Of a stretch of 64,000 nucleotides of DNA, positions 21,801 through 34,590 are shown piece by piece (position 1 is the stretch's first letter; every line of letters begins with the position of its first letter). The notes beneath the pieces were generated by a model. It did not search any database. It saw only the letters and a program-made list of their open reading frames with translations, and had not been told where the DNA came from. Origin of the DNA: Lingula anatina (lineage: Eukaryota; Brachiopoda; Lingulata; Lingulida; Lingulidae); assembly GCF_001039355.2 (NCBI RefSeq), contig NW_019775480.1, positions 933,639 through 997,638 on the forward strand, given 5' to 3'. Made by a program: the position numbers and the translations under genes.

Positions 21801-24800
21801 GGAGGTTGTTTAATTGGATAGGAGGTGAGTAATAACAGTTACAAAAAACTCATTAACTTTAACAGATTCTTGATGTGAAAAAGGGAGGTTTCATTAAGTG
21901 TTACATACATATATATCAGGGCCGTAGCCTGAGCAAAATGCCAGGGGGGGCAGTAAGCGGACACAAGGGGGCGAAGCCCCCGAGGAGGGAGGGTGTGGGA
22001 GGGGGTGTGGAAATTTTTTTAGAACTGTATGTATAATACTGCATTCTGGTGCATTTTAACTGTTATTTTTTGCTCAATCAGAAGTCAGAAATTGTGGGTT
22101 CATTTTGCCATAAGTACAGTCATTTTTTCAACACAACACGCCAATTGGACTTCATTTCTTAGATTGTCTCAGGATCAGAAATAACGTTTCTTCCTCTGTG
22201 GACAAGCAAGAGAGCCAATCCGCTAAGTACACACAAGTAAACAGAACACCTTTGTAAACAGATTGTTGAATGATTGTCTAGTGGCCATGAGTGCATTTTC
22301 TCACAGAATTGATACCAACTTTGCAAATTTTTTTTTTTTTACCTTTGCGATTATTTTTTGGCATCTCAAATCCCAGGGGGGGCAGCTGCCCCCCCCTCCT
22401 CCCCCCTCTCCCCCCTCCCCTCTCCCCCAGAGGCTACGCCCCTGTATATATAAGAAGTAATTTAGAGATCTGGAATAATTGCTCAAGATTTCAGACCTTC
22501 AAAACAAAACTGCATTTTGTGATTTGGAGCCACAATTTAATAATCCAATTCTATCACTAACTTGTGAATCAAAGTCACAAGCAGTTTTCATTTATTAGGC
22601 CTGTTAATTGTTTCCTTTTTCATCTTGTATTTATTATACTACTACCATATGTTGAAATACAAAAGGTAGAATACTAGTAAACAGATTTGGCTTGGGCAAT
22701 GTTTTGCAGCTGAAGTATGCAGTGTTCTACTAGTTCATTAACTTAGTATTAACAGCACACAATTGAAGTTCTGTGTCAAGTTGATGTTTTTCAAGGAATA
22801 AACTGCCTATAAAACTCATCAATTGAACATACATCACGGATAGTGTACATACCAATGCTAGTTAAAAGATCAAGGTTTATCTGTTTGAGGAAACACTTTC
22901 GACCCCCTTCTTTGGGTGGTGCATGTTAAACTTGAAGGTAAAAACTTTAAATTGCTGCAATCACGCACCTTGAATACAAATTAATGAAGGTTATCCAGGT
23001 GTATATAAACTTGGTACAGAGATTAAAGGAAAAGGGTTTGTTGTTTTAAAATTAATGTGCTTTTCCTCACATTTCGAGTAAGCTAACAAAAATGTAGCAA
23101 TAACATGCTAGCTGTAAAACATGACAAGGACTTTGATGAAGGTTCTCCTTCTTATTTATTTATTTATTTATTTATTTTCAAAATAGTGAGTTGTAAATTT
23201 CTGAGTTGTCAAGGATTTGAATGATCTAATGAAATACTTCTGAACGAAATTACTCTATATTTCCTTTTAAGCCATGACTTTCTCAAAAAAGATGGGCTCA
23301 AGATCTTGAATAAACGTACTTGACAATTGTGTGTCATGCATATTTTTATTATTATACTTTGGGGGGAAAACATCTGCATAATAGATTAATTGTTTAAAAA
23401 GTAGTATGTCTGCATCATATTATTTCAACATTCCACGGAGTCAGAGTATATATTTGGTGGCAGGGTCAGACAAGCATTTTGTTGTATGACGAATGATTTG
23501 TAACACACAACATTCTATTAAAATTACATACCATACCAGTACAGCAGATATCATTTAAAGGCAGCCTGACACATAAAATGACTTCCATGCCATCATCACC
23601 TGTGAAGGCTTACTGCATGACTCTTAATAATAGGTTTAAGTATTATGTCATATCTTATATATTACCAGTGTGAATGGCCATTACATATGCTATTCAACAT
23701 ATTTCATGTGGAAAACTTAAATTTTTCTGCAGCCTTACGTGAAATTATTATTACAACCTAGCTATACAAAGCGACTCATCATATACCATAATTCCTCAAT
23801 CTTTTCAATGGAATAAATTGATAAATTTACAGATGCTGTATTTCAAAGCATAAAGTCTCAAGATTGCTGTTGGAGACAACTAAACCGAAAAACAGGCTAC
23901 ATTTGTACCTTATAGTTCTTTTTATGTACAGACACAGATGTGTCTGTACATATAGCCATCATCTGCGTCTGTCGTCGCCGTCGTCGCTGTCGCCGTCGTC
24001 GCCGTCGCCGTGCACTTTTACCGATAACACGATAAGTGGAAAACCATTTTGCCTTTTGATTTGAAACTTACAGTACCGATGAATATTCATAATACGCAGG
24101 TCGAGTTCGAAAATCAGCATGATCGGGTCACTTATAGGGAATTTATGCTGTTTTTTCACTTTTTTCAGCATATATGCAGCACCGATAACACGATAAGTGG
24201 AAAACCANNNNNNNNNNNNNNNNNNNNNNNNNNNNNNNNNNNNNNNNNNNNNNNNNNNNNNNNNNNNNNNNNNNNNNNNTCTATACATAAAATGTACCAC
24301 AATTGCCTCACAGAAACATATTAATTTTAATGTTTCTAAAATTATGTATCTGAAAAATTGATAATTATTCCCCATTGAAAAGATGGAGTCTTATTACTGT
24401 AAGCTACACCGCAACTCACCTTTAATAAGATTAGATATTACCTTAAGTTTGTATCATAATACGGATGAGATTTTCAACATTTCAGTCATGAAAATTTCAC
24501 ATTAAGCTACCCAGGAATTTCATGCAGGGGATTGTCTGTTTGTGTTCGAGTTTTACTATGTTTAACAAGTCATAAATTGGTGAGGAGAGGGAAATATGTC
24601 ACATCTCTGTAACATTTAGAAGAACTGTCATGTGTAGGTGGGGGGGGGGGTCCAAAAGGGATGGGATGAGGCCATCATGAGGGGGTCAAAAATGTCCCTT
24701 CTGAGTAAAAATGTGAACTAGGTTTAAAGCCATTTCTCCTGTTGGGTCAACTAAGAGAGTTAAAGGTCCACATTTTCTGCAAAAGAAACCCCACCCCCAT

Positions 24801-25184
24801 TCGCATTGCTGACTACAGCCCAGTAATATAAAGTGTCATTGTCATCAGCAGACTGATGGAATGTCTTTGAAGTGATATGAACTTACAGTGAACTTAGATG
24901 CCCACAGCTGGAGTATGGCATGTCTGATATGATGTAGAAATGTTCAGTTGATGAATGGTCTGTTGTTATTAGTGCAGAAGATAAGTAGCTGGACTCCTGT
25001 ATAAGTATGTTAATTCAGCCCCCCTCCCCCCCAAACTGCCTGTCTCTCACTCTTTCTTGACTTATGGCCCATGGAAACCTGAGTGTCTATTTGCTCTCTC
25101 TCTCTCTCTCTCAGACACATACAGTACACACAAATACACAGACACATGCCCTAGCTTTCTCTCTTTCTCTCTCTCTCTCTCATA

Positions 25185-25223
<39 letters not shown>

Positions 25224-28200
25224 ATTTCTCTCTCTATCTTATATCCCCTCTCTCTCTCATACCAATACATACCCATACACAGAAAGACATACAGAATTAT
25301 ATTTGCAACAGTGTTAATAGAAAAAGGAAAGTAAAAAAAGGCTCTTGAAAATTAACAGTGCAGCACACCCAACCAGACAGGAATGGTAATTAACCACATA
25401 GTGCTGATATTTGTTTTGTCTAAGCACAGCTCTGGTATGTGAAGTGGGGTTCACCACACAGCTCTGAGTCCCCCCTCACTCTCCCACTACAGCAAATACA
25501 GTCTCTGTTGATATAGTACTGCTGGATGGATACCAAGGGGCCGTATCACAAGAGACATATATTTGCCCAAAAATTGGTTTAAATATTATGTCAGTAGATG
25601 CAAGTCAAAGGGTGCTTTCCCAGAGATTTAGATCGATCTAGAGATTAAGATTTAGATCGACCTAACTCCCTGGGGGTTCACGCTAAATTGCAGTCAGCCA
25701 AGCGGGCACCAGAGTTAATTACCCCCTTACAGCTTTTAGTAGGCAGGACAGATGCTTAAGCCGGCCAAGCTGACAGTAATCAAGTGAGACTCCCCACAGG
25801 GATAGATCGATCTAAGAATCTATGGAAATGGGGTGAAATTGTGTATACTGGTATTTTGTTTTGTCCAGTTTTAGTTAAAAACAATTAAACTATTTAGGAA
25901 AGGAGAAATTTTATTTAAATAGATCACATATTTGACAGAATGTACAGATGTTATGACTTCGGACATTTCGTCTCTCTCACAAAGATTTCTACAAGGAACA
26001 AATTGTCACTGTTAATTGTCATATGACAGACAACAGAAAATTGTCCACCATGAGTTTTATTCTGAAACATTAGTCATGATTGTCCTCATATAAAATGGAT
26101 AGATTACTTCATGTAATAAAACTAATACTGTTTTAAGCTTGACATTAACTTAGGTCAAAATATATATTGAAGTAGTGGTCTAAAAGTTAGACAAATTTTT
26201 AGGCTGACAATCTTCTGTGAAACATTTACCCCAGAACTATACATATTTTTTGCCCCAGGCCAATTTCTAGATCAAATATTCTCTACCATTTCTTTATTGT
26301 AAAGGCTGAGTACAGACATGTTTTCCTTTCTATTTGTTTTGCAAGCTCTACCTTTATTTGTTGAAGTATCAGTTTGTTGAATGGAGTCACTTGATGATTG
26401 TGAGAACACTGTTTACTTCTCATAAAAAGTGACTGAAATGAATTACATAAGTTGTATTGGGTGCAGTGCATGTACATGGAAAAGATTTATTCCTCAAACT
26501 GAAATAATATTTGAGTACTAGTACTAGTAAATGAACGAGAAGACATACAGTCAGGAAGGCAGACAGACAGACAGTAGAATGTGTCAATTTACTTGATAAA
26601 CTTCTCCCTGACAACTGATAACAGATAATATATACACATTCTATAAATGCCACACTGAATGAGCAGCAAAAATTACCCTATTATACTATGATCAGTGTAT
26701 TGATATGCTCAGTATGATGTATGTAAATATGACTGCTATAGACATCTAACAACATGATGTGATATCACAGACAGTGAACTCTAAAATTATCTATAATGCA
26801 CCAGGAGCAGCTTCTGCTACTGCATGCTGAGTGAGATGCCTGTGGTATTTCTCTTTCCACCATCTTGTTTTGCCTTGAGCTCTTTTATGCACTATTAAAT
26901 GAATAATGCAGGTTCTTTTCACATCTAGTGATACAGTTTTCTGTTTTGCACCAGTTAGATAAACTGACAATTTAATTCCCTGGTTAAAACATATTTAACC
27001 ACCCACTCCCCCTGTGTTCTCCCCTTTGCTAGTACACAGCCAGTTCAATGGATGAATTTTTATTCATGCACTGAGGCTTGTGAAAGAGCGTAATACAACC
27101 CATAGAGTGTTAGGACCAGTCAAACTGCACTGCTTCGTGTGAAAAGCAGCTCTACACTGTGGGATACCCGTCTTATTAATTTTTTTTCCTACCTACCTTT
27201 TTTTCTATTTGCAGTACATTCAATGCATGTGAAGATATATGTGTGCCATATAAAAAAATGGGAAAAAATATGAATATTAGATGTTCTTTAGTTTAGTTTC
27301 TATGTGTAGTTTAGTTGATATTGGATATTGGGAAATTATTGCTACCGCCACATAATTTACTATTTGTAAATAAGTTTATTTCTTCACATCAGTTACAGTA
27401 TACCACTTCTAAGTTGTGTCCATTCTTCTTCCCTGCAGGTGACATCTACGTACCAGCCCTGTGGCAAGCACCTGTTCTAAATAATGGCCAAAAGTTTCCT
27501 GTGATTGTCTTTTCTCATGGTCTTGGTGGTAATAGGACTACGTATACTACGCTGTGTAGTGATCTCGCCTCACAGGGCTTTGTAGTAGCCGCCATAGAAC
27601 ACAGGTGAGTTTGGAATGATGGATGAATTTTTCACTGGAGGGTTACTCTCTATAGCATAGGTCTTCTAGGGGTTACAGAAATTGTATACAAGGCTTTTGT
27701 ACAATTTTGTATTTGCTAGAAGATCTGAGGTAGAGTGTATTATGGGGTCATACAAAAAGTAACATTTTTCATATCACATGGCACTTACATTTTCCATGTA
27801 TAATTTTTATTCACTTTTTGGCATGTGTGCATTTTTCATCTCAGTTATATTATTTAATATTTGCATAACCCAAGCTCTTCACCAGCCACTTTCAAGATAA
27901 TTTTTGGATAAAAAAATTTAAATAAATGTTTAACATCTTGTGAGCAGTGGTGGGATATAAATACTCCAGAAAAGTTTGGTGATGGAATAATAGTAAATGT
28001 GCTGAAATAATAATAATAATAACAGTGACAATAATAATCATAATAAGACAATATTAATAATAATCAGTGAATGAATAAAAAAAAAAGTAAAAAGAAAAAT
28101 GAAACATATTCTATATTGTTGACATACATACACTCTGTATAAATACATTTATTCCAGAGACGGCTCTGCCTCCATGACCTTTGTGCTCAAATTAATAGAA

Positions 28201-31060
28201 GAACACCTCCACCACAACCACAAGAACCACCACCACCGCCTCCACAGGGATCACAGCTTCACTGAGGAGTGGGTGAAATATGAGAGACAGGAGAAAGAAG
28301 ATGATTTCCATATCAGAAATAAACAGGTACTTGTAAGAAATGCAAAGTGAAAGTAACTTGTGTAAGGAAAGAAGGAAAAGATTAGATAAAAACTGAAAGT
28401 ACCTTTAGCTTCACTGAGGTGTGAGTGAAATATGAGAGACAGGAGAAAGAAGATGATTACTATATCAGAAATAAACAGGTACTTGTAAGAAATGCAAAGT
28501 GAAAGTAACTCAGGTAAGAAAAAGTAGATAAAATGTGAAAGCAAACTTCAGTTTTATGGGTTAGAGCATGATATATCAGAAATGGGAGAAGGAATTAAGA
28601 CTATTTCTTTACAAAAAATGAACAGGTAAGATATGGAAAGTGAAAATAACATCAGATAGTGAAAACTTAGATATTAATATATCTGAAAGTGAATTTTAGC
28701 CTCACCAGATGAAATGTGAAAGACATGAGAAAAAAGATAATTTAATATACATATCTGTATATTCTAGTTGTACCACAGGATACAGGAGTGTTCACAGGTG
28801 GTAGATCTACTGGAGTCTGTGGAGCGTGGAGAAGAAACACATTCTGTGCTGGGAATTCACTGGGATATCACACAACTTCAGGTACACTCGCATTGTGCTG
28901 TATCACAACAAACGCAATCTATAGGCACAACAAACACAATCAAATGGTGCAGCAAACACAATCAGGTGTCACAACAAACACAGTGTGGCAGACTCTTATC
29001 TTAGAATTACACTAATATATAACTTACTGCTACAGGGCAAATCACATTTAAAAAACTTTTTTAAGATGATTGAGGTGGTACAATAAACACTATATAATGT
29101 GCTCATATTTTAAAAACATTTGAATTTCCCATTCAACAATTTAGTGGTAAGGCATGTAATATAAAACAAAAACAAGTATCACATAAAACACAATGTAGTG
29201 AATCCTGTTTGAGGACATCTTGGGAAATCTCACAAGTACAGGTCTAGCCTCAGTGGGTGCATTTAGACACACATTACTTGGTCAGCCATCATACCTAACA
29301 GAATCTAGTGTTCCATCCAACACAATTGAATGTCACACCAAGCACAATCTAGTGTTCCATCTAACACAATCTAATGTCACACCTAACACAATCAGCTGTC
29401 CAACCTTCCTTTTTTGGTTCCAAACTATACATGGTGTATATTCATCCTTGTTATTATTGAACGGATGGAAACCAGGGACATTTATAGTATCTGTGTCATT
29501 GCAGGGGAAGCTGGATCTTTCTCGATTAGCAGTGATGGGACATTCGTTTGGAGGTGCCACTTGTATAGCATCAGCAGCAAAAGATAAAAGGTTTAGGTAG
29601 GTACATTTAACAGCAAGGGACACAATTACATATTTATTTACAGAGCAGTGCTTTAAAAATCAGTTAGGAACAAAGACAAGTGTTTCTCTTTCAAATTTTC
29701 ATCAAAAATAATAATAATGTATCTGAACACAGTAACAAATTTGGTTGTAAAATTCAGTTTCTGTTTTTTTCTTCAATCAACAGCTGATATTGAAATTGTT
29801 GACCTCTAATATCAGACATCAAAATATTGGAAGTAAACAAATTCAATATTCCCCATTGTTTTCTCACAGGCTGTCCGTGGCTCTTGACACTTGGATGCTT
29901 CCATTAGAAGAGAACATTTATAAAGATGTGACGCAGCCGGTTCTCTTGGTGAATACAGAAATATTCCAGTGGAAGGAGAACGTGAAAAGCATGTTTTATT
30001 TGCAGTCAATTAATCCTTCAGACACAATTATCATCACAGTAAAGTAAGTACTTGATGTGTAAATGATTATTAATGTGCAGCTTTGAAAATCCTGGATTTA
30101 AGTGTTGAATTTTGTAAGCATTATATTGTTAGGTATTCAAAAAGGTATTATAAATGCTCACTTTCAAGGTGTAAGTGTGTAGTAGTACAAGATTGCAGTC
30201 ACATTAAAAAGCTTACACAGCCTTTAATTCATAGTTTTCAAAGTTAAACCTTTTTATGTACAAGTCTACCTGGAGAGATAAACTTATTATCAGTCTGTTT
30301 GATATTTTATATACAAATATCCCTGGTGGTCAATGTGAATTATATGTTGATTTATTATTGAGATTGTTCTGTAAATATCTGTCATTCAAAATCATAATGG
30401 TGATTCAAAAATAGTTTTGGAAAATAAGCAGTATAAGCTATTATAATGTTGCTACGTGAGCAAGAAGCTACAGATGCTTTTAAAAAGTGGTTCAACTTCT
30501 TCATCAGTCACATCTGTGATTTTTCATCTTATAGGGGTACGTGCCATCAGAGTCAGACGGATTTTCAGTTTGTTGTGAACGCTGCACTGGGCAGGTTCTT
30601 TGAGCTGCGGCACACTTTGGATCCTTACATTGCCATGGAGATAAACAGCAAGTCTTCTCTAGGGTTTCTATGGAAACATCTCAGTAAGTGGTATTTTAGA
30701 CAGGGGATACTGGGGTTGAGATTATCATATAGTCCTTCTTAACTGGTTGTAATTCATTTAAGTTGATACAATTTTATGACAAGGTTAAGTCAAAAGTTTA
30801 TAAATGGAGTTACATTACAAATTCTAATATTTTTCATTAAAAAAGATGAATAAAGAAAAGATAAAGAATTAGAAGAAATTAAAGCAGTGTTCGCGACCTA
30901 TAAGTTATCACTTTAGTAACTGATCAAAGAAAAATGGGAAGGAGAGTTTAATTTATGATGATATATTTTTTCAGACATTCCTGCAGAGACATATTATGAA
31001 GATATCCTCTCTGGAAACCATGATCTTGTGATAAAAGGTACCAATCTCAAACTCAGTTGA
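18844..31060 (+). CDS. PAFAH2: Platelet-activating factor acetylhydrolase (intracellular, PAFAH2-like)
   Basis: Nine exons: 18844-18993, 21710-21824, 27439-27604, 28158-28326, 28768-28881, 29505-29596, 29870-30043, 30535-30683 and 30975-31060; phases close to 404 aa. It is an alpha/beta hydrolase that removes the sn-2 acetyl or short oxidised acyl chain from phospholipids. Visible features: [10 protein letters not shown] and LRLFYPT near the start, [13 protein letters not shown] (oxyanion region), VAAIEHRD, the nucleophile elbow GHSFGG (Ser252), [10 protein letters not shown] (Asp275) and CHQSQTDF (His331). The Ser-Asp and Asp-His spacings, 23 and 56, match the family (23 and 55 in human PLA2G7). 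There is no signal peptide, which favours the intracellular PAFAH2 form over secreted PLA2G7. A His-rich insert ([11 protein letters not shown]) precedes the conserved [16 protein letters not shown] at 32289 is a possible polyadenylation signal. Confidence 0.92.
21917..22444. mobile_element. Non-autonomous hAT-like element (PAFAH2 intron 2)
   Basis: Inverted ends CAGGGCCGTAGCCT and AGGCTACGCCCCTG, flanked on both sides by a TATATAT repeat that could be the target-site duplication. CAGGG-type ends with an 8-bp duplication are typical of hAT elements. The interior has G- and C-rich runs and no transposase. It lies about 90 bp after exon 2. Confidence 0.75.
23150..23176. repeat. (TTTA)n microsatellite
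   Basis: A run of TTTA/ATTT tetranucleotides in PAFAH2 intron 2. Confidence 0.8.
23925..24207. repeat. Dispersed repeat, inverted relative to 16142-16530, broken by the gap
   Basis: Begins with the palindrome TGTACAGACACA/TGTGTCTGTACA, then CGTCGCCGTCGTCGC-type repeats, GTGCACTTTTACCGATAAC and ATGAATATTCAT. The phrase ACCGATAACACGATAAGTGG is present twice, at about 24021 and again directly before the run of Ns. Confidence 0.7.
24208..24279. other. Assembly gap (72 N)
   Basis: Run of Ns. The 27 or so bases before it repeat sequence 160 bp upstream, so the gap may be a repeat-collapse or misjoin. Confidence 0.99.
25093..25260. repeat. (CT)n microsatellite
   Basis: Interrupted CT/TCTC tracts with a CACA-rich island. 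Two overlapping Ser/Leu-rich open frames here are products of the dinucleotide repeat, not genes. Confidence 0.95.
25616..25836. mobile_element. Foldback MITE family 1, copy 4 (PAFAH2 intron 2)
   Basis: Carries GATTTAGATCGATCTA at the left, CTAACTCCCTGGGGGTTCAC, GTTAATTACCCCCTTACAGC, TAGTAGGCAGGACAGATGC and GGGATAGATCGATCTAAGAA at the right. Same layout as copies 1 and 2. Confidence 0.8.
28407..28520 (+). pseudogene. Duplicated 3' half of PAFAH2 exon 4 with its splice donor
   Basis: Bases 28255 onward (exon 4 end, donor and early intron) are repeated 152 bp later with only a few differences. The copy keeps GACAGGAGAAAGAAGATGAT, the exon end AATAAACAG and the donor GTACTTGTAAG, but TGG has become TGA, giving an in-frame stop. 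Weaker third and fourth copies follow at 28570-28650 and 28697-28745. Because the true exon and the copy have the same donor, splicing must choose between them. Confidence 0.85.
28890..28985 (+). repeat. (CACAACAAACACAATC)n-like minisatellite
   Basis: Four to five degenerate units of ACAACAAACACAATC and GCAGCAAACACAATC just after exon 5. Related in sequence to the CTAACACAATC units at 29283-29400. Confidence 0.7.
29275..29400 (+). repeat. Minisatellite (TGTCACACCTAACACAATC units) in PAFAH2 intron 5
   Basis: About five units in which CTAACACAATCTAGTGTTCC alternates with AATGTCACACCTAACACA. The complement of the core is the TGTGTTAGGTGTGAC phrase seen at 61348-61736 and elsewhere. Confidence 0.75.
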
Positions 31061-31952
31061 GCAGAAGTTCTTCCTTCCTTCCCATCATGCCATGCCTGCT
31101 CAAGATGATCTGGTGGCTAAGCAGATATACTGTCAAGAACTTGACTATGTGTGTTTGAGAATCAGATTGTGTGAGATTTGACAGCAGATAAGTCTTGATG
31201 TGAAAAAATCTGCAGTAATTCACTGAATAATTTGAACTAGATCAACTATGTTTATTTTCAAGACTGACAGACTCAGTGAAAGACTTGCTGAGCTTACCAA
31301 CTGGCTAAATAGTTTGATCAAGTTATCATATGTCTCCATCAAGACAAAATTTATTTGATCTGAATAATTGAGCAGTTCAAATAATTCAGTCCATCTTTTG
31401 ATATCGGAAAGTTGCTAAGCTCCAGCAATTATCTCGGAAGAAATCAAGACAGTAACTGGGTAACATATACTGCTGTTTCTTGCTCAAAAAGACTAGTGAC
31501 ACTGAACCAGAAGAGAAATGAAAAGTGTGATCATATTGTGAAGGAGCACCCAGTGTGTTAGGTGTGACAGCTATTGTGCTGGGTGAGATTGAATAGCCAC
31601 ACACAGCAGACTGACATGCTTTGGCAAAATCAGAAAAGCAGGGATTCACACAAAAATATACCGTTGTTTTATCACTTTAAGGAATAGCTTTTGGTATCAG
31701 GATGTGCCTTAATGAAGAAAAATTTGCCAAACACACAGATATAGAAAACTAAAGTGTGATAATATACATGTAACAGTAGACAAAACAGTTATAATATTTT
31801 ATATATTGATACTTTTGTATCATTTTTCTAGCTTTTTTTGCCAACACACTCAAAAACTTTTTATTTGTAACTCACTGAGAAATTGTTTTTGATGCTTGTG
31901 GATATGTACAGCTTTTTATTTTGATTATTTGTTAATTTTAATTTTTTTATTT

Positions 31953-31991
<39 letters not shown>

Positions 31992-34380
31992 TTGCTGTAA
32001 CAGCTGCTCTTTCTACCTGTGTTGATATGGTGTTATTTGTAGTAGTGGTTTTTATGTCATGCTTGGTTTTAATGGCTTTTAAGGGCATTAATAGTTTGTG
32101 AAATAAGTTTTTGAAAATAGCATCTGTGCTTTATCAAGTATTTTAATAGAAATTGTGATATGCGCTCTCTTTTAATTTAGACTCAAGTTTTCTTTGTTTG
32201 GTTGTTGTATTCACAAACCCTTCATTTTACATACATGTACAACATGTAGTTGTGTTTTATCTTTTTGTGGCTAAATGCAATGTTTGAAAATAAAAAAAGT
32301 GATGAATTTCAGCTAAAGTGGTTAAGCATTCATTTGGCTGGCTATGGCATTGAAACAGTGTAATTTTATTTTAGCACTTTATATATATATTGTATTGAAA
32401 CTGTTTTTCATGTATTTGCATTTCCCTTCAGATTTTATTCATCTTAAAAGATACTTAGTCATCTTTCAGACACAGTTACTGTGATACAGAATATTAACGA
32501 TCTGGATGATGTGTTATATTTGAAGAGTGTTATCCTCTGATTGGGTACATTAGGATGATTAAGGTCATGACCTTGTTAAGATTCTTGCCTTGTGGCAATT
32601 TAATTTTTTGTAACCTTGGAAAAACTCAGTTTTGAAAAAGAAAAGACATCATTCTCAGGGCACATGTAGATATAGTTTAGTTCAGGATTTCTCAACTTGG
32701 TAAGGTGATGTCGATAAGAGTTAATCTTAGGAAAAAATTGAGTTGATTAAGATAAAATTAATTACAAGAGAATTTAGTGAAAATTGAGGATAAAATAGCA
32801 ATGATAGAATGCAAAAATCGTACTCATTAGAATTTTATTTAGAAAATGTATTTCTAAATAATTGAAGATATTTAGCTGTAATATGGGCTTTTAGTCCACG
32901 TCAGAATATGTATACGATCTCAATTTGGCTTGTACTCCAAGTAGCGCAAATCAATGCAATGTTATATGTTTAATTAAACCTTTCTTTATAACTCGCATAT
33001 TTTGATTTTATGATAGTATTACATATTAAAAGATCGGGCTTCCTAATACATGTACAGCTTCCAGTATGACGTGCCGATAAAAACGTGACTGATTTTGTGG
33101 TAATTATTTACAAATTTCAGAACATATAATAATTCAACATGTAGTCTATGTATATCTTCAATAATTCTGAATAAACCAGCTTGTTCATTTCATTTTGCCA
33201 ACAGCGTTGCCAATATTTTCTGCTTGCGTATTAATTGGGCCTATGTATTTTAATTGTTTTGTTAAAGTGAAAATGGGGAGGGAGTAAAGTTGGAAAATAA
33301 ATAGATTGAATGGAAGAAAAAAAAATTAACTCGTACTACACGATGCATAATGTTTGGAAGATACATCCCAAGTGTCAGAGAGAACTAAAAACGCGGTCGT
33401 CTCTTTAATCGAAATGCCTCTACTGTTTCTGTCACGTACCTCAGTGCAAATCAGAAGTTTTGCCTTTCAAAGTAGGCCCGCTAAGAATTCTAGTAGGCCT
33501 ATTTTTTTTATTTGACAGAGAGATCATTCTTCAGGTCATATTTTATCCTGTGCGATCTTAAAATGTTGCTCTCGGAGAAATAAATCAATTTATGAAAACG
33601 GGAAGTCTACGTGGACGGGTAGGTGCCCAGTGCGTTTGATACTCAGTCAAAGCCCCTCGACTAGTGCTGTCGTATTCACCATGAGCTGAGATGATTTTTG
33701 CTCCCTTTTCCCCTCAAAAACAAACAACCACTACACTAGATGCATCAACACTTCTTATAAACAAATAAAGAAGAAAAGGAAAATATACAAAAGCCGTAAA
33801 AAGATCAAATCCGTATTGTTGTTCATATCATGGAAACTGAGGCGAAATATCAATGCAAGATGGCGGTTCGTCAGCTTCTTCGAGACAAGAGTTATCTTTA
33901 TGGGCCGATTTCTCCATCAAAAATTACCTTTTACCGACTACTCATAATACATCGGCTCTTACAATATAGACCTCCAATTCTTTGTAGTTTTCATGACATA
34001 TCAAATCGCATAAAAACAGTGAATTAATAATTTTATTCATAACAACATTGAGCGGGCGTAGCCGTGAAGTGTGTTTCTTGCGTTACTTATAAATGAGAAT
34101 TAAATCTTTGAAAAACTCTCTGGATGTTTGTAATGATTACGCTATAAAAGCTGTGAATGTAGTTTTTCGTATTAATGAAGCGTATAGTTCTTTTGACCTC
34201 TGTTTACTGCATTATGCACTATTTAATTGAAGGATAATCGAAAACCTCTCATAATATGATCTTTACTTTTCAGTTTTATGTAGAAATTTACTGGCAGCAT
34301 TGCTTCAAAACTTGTCAGAATACAAAGAAATATATCTACTTTTCTAAAGCACGTGCATTAGTGTGGCGCGTGCTTATTTT
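31061..34380. other. 3' UTR and intergenic stretch
   Basis: The first 1.2 kb is a likely PAFAH2 3' UTR, with AATAAA at 32289-32294. A reverse-strand frame at 31386-31649 reads through a single minisatellite-core copy (TGTGTTAGGTGTGACAGCTA) shared with 46927. An (ATT)n run lies at 31962-31992. I see no gene between about 32300 and 34380; a 65-codon frame at 33830 has no support. Confidence 0.5.
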
Positions 34381-34407
34381 GTAAGAGAAATACACGCTTT
34401 AATACCA

Positions 34408-34590
34408 CAAACAAACACACATCGTCATTTAACGCGTCCTCATGTTGATTTTCTCCTGGGTCAGGCGTGGTGTGTTCTCACAGGTCCGCGCTCAGGCTCT
34501 AAATTTAGGCGCATTAACTGGAGCGCCATTCAACTTTTACTACGTTAGCAGTAAGAAGTGCAGACAACCTACGATTCATTAAGTCAAGAA
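34408..34590 (+). promoter_or_regulatory. Histone H1 promoter and 5' UTR
   Basis: AAACACA at 34413-34419 matches the H1 box found upstream of metazoan replication-dependent H1 genes. TAAATTTA at about 34499-34506 is a possible TATA-like element, some 85 bp before the start codon. The translation start is ATG at 34591, context AAGAAATGG; the open frame continues upstream without another ATG. Confidence 0.6.

Noticed and set aside
25057-25348. Ser/Leu-rich frames
   Set aside because: Translations of the (CT)n tract.
33830-34027. 65-codon frame before histone H1
   Set aside because: No domain, no splice context, AT-driven length.
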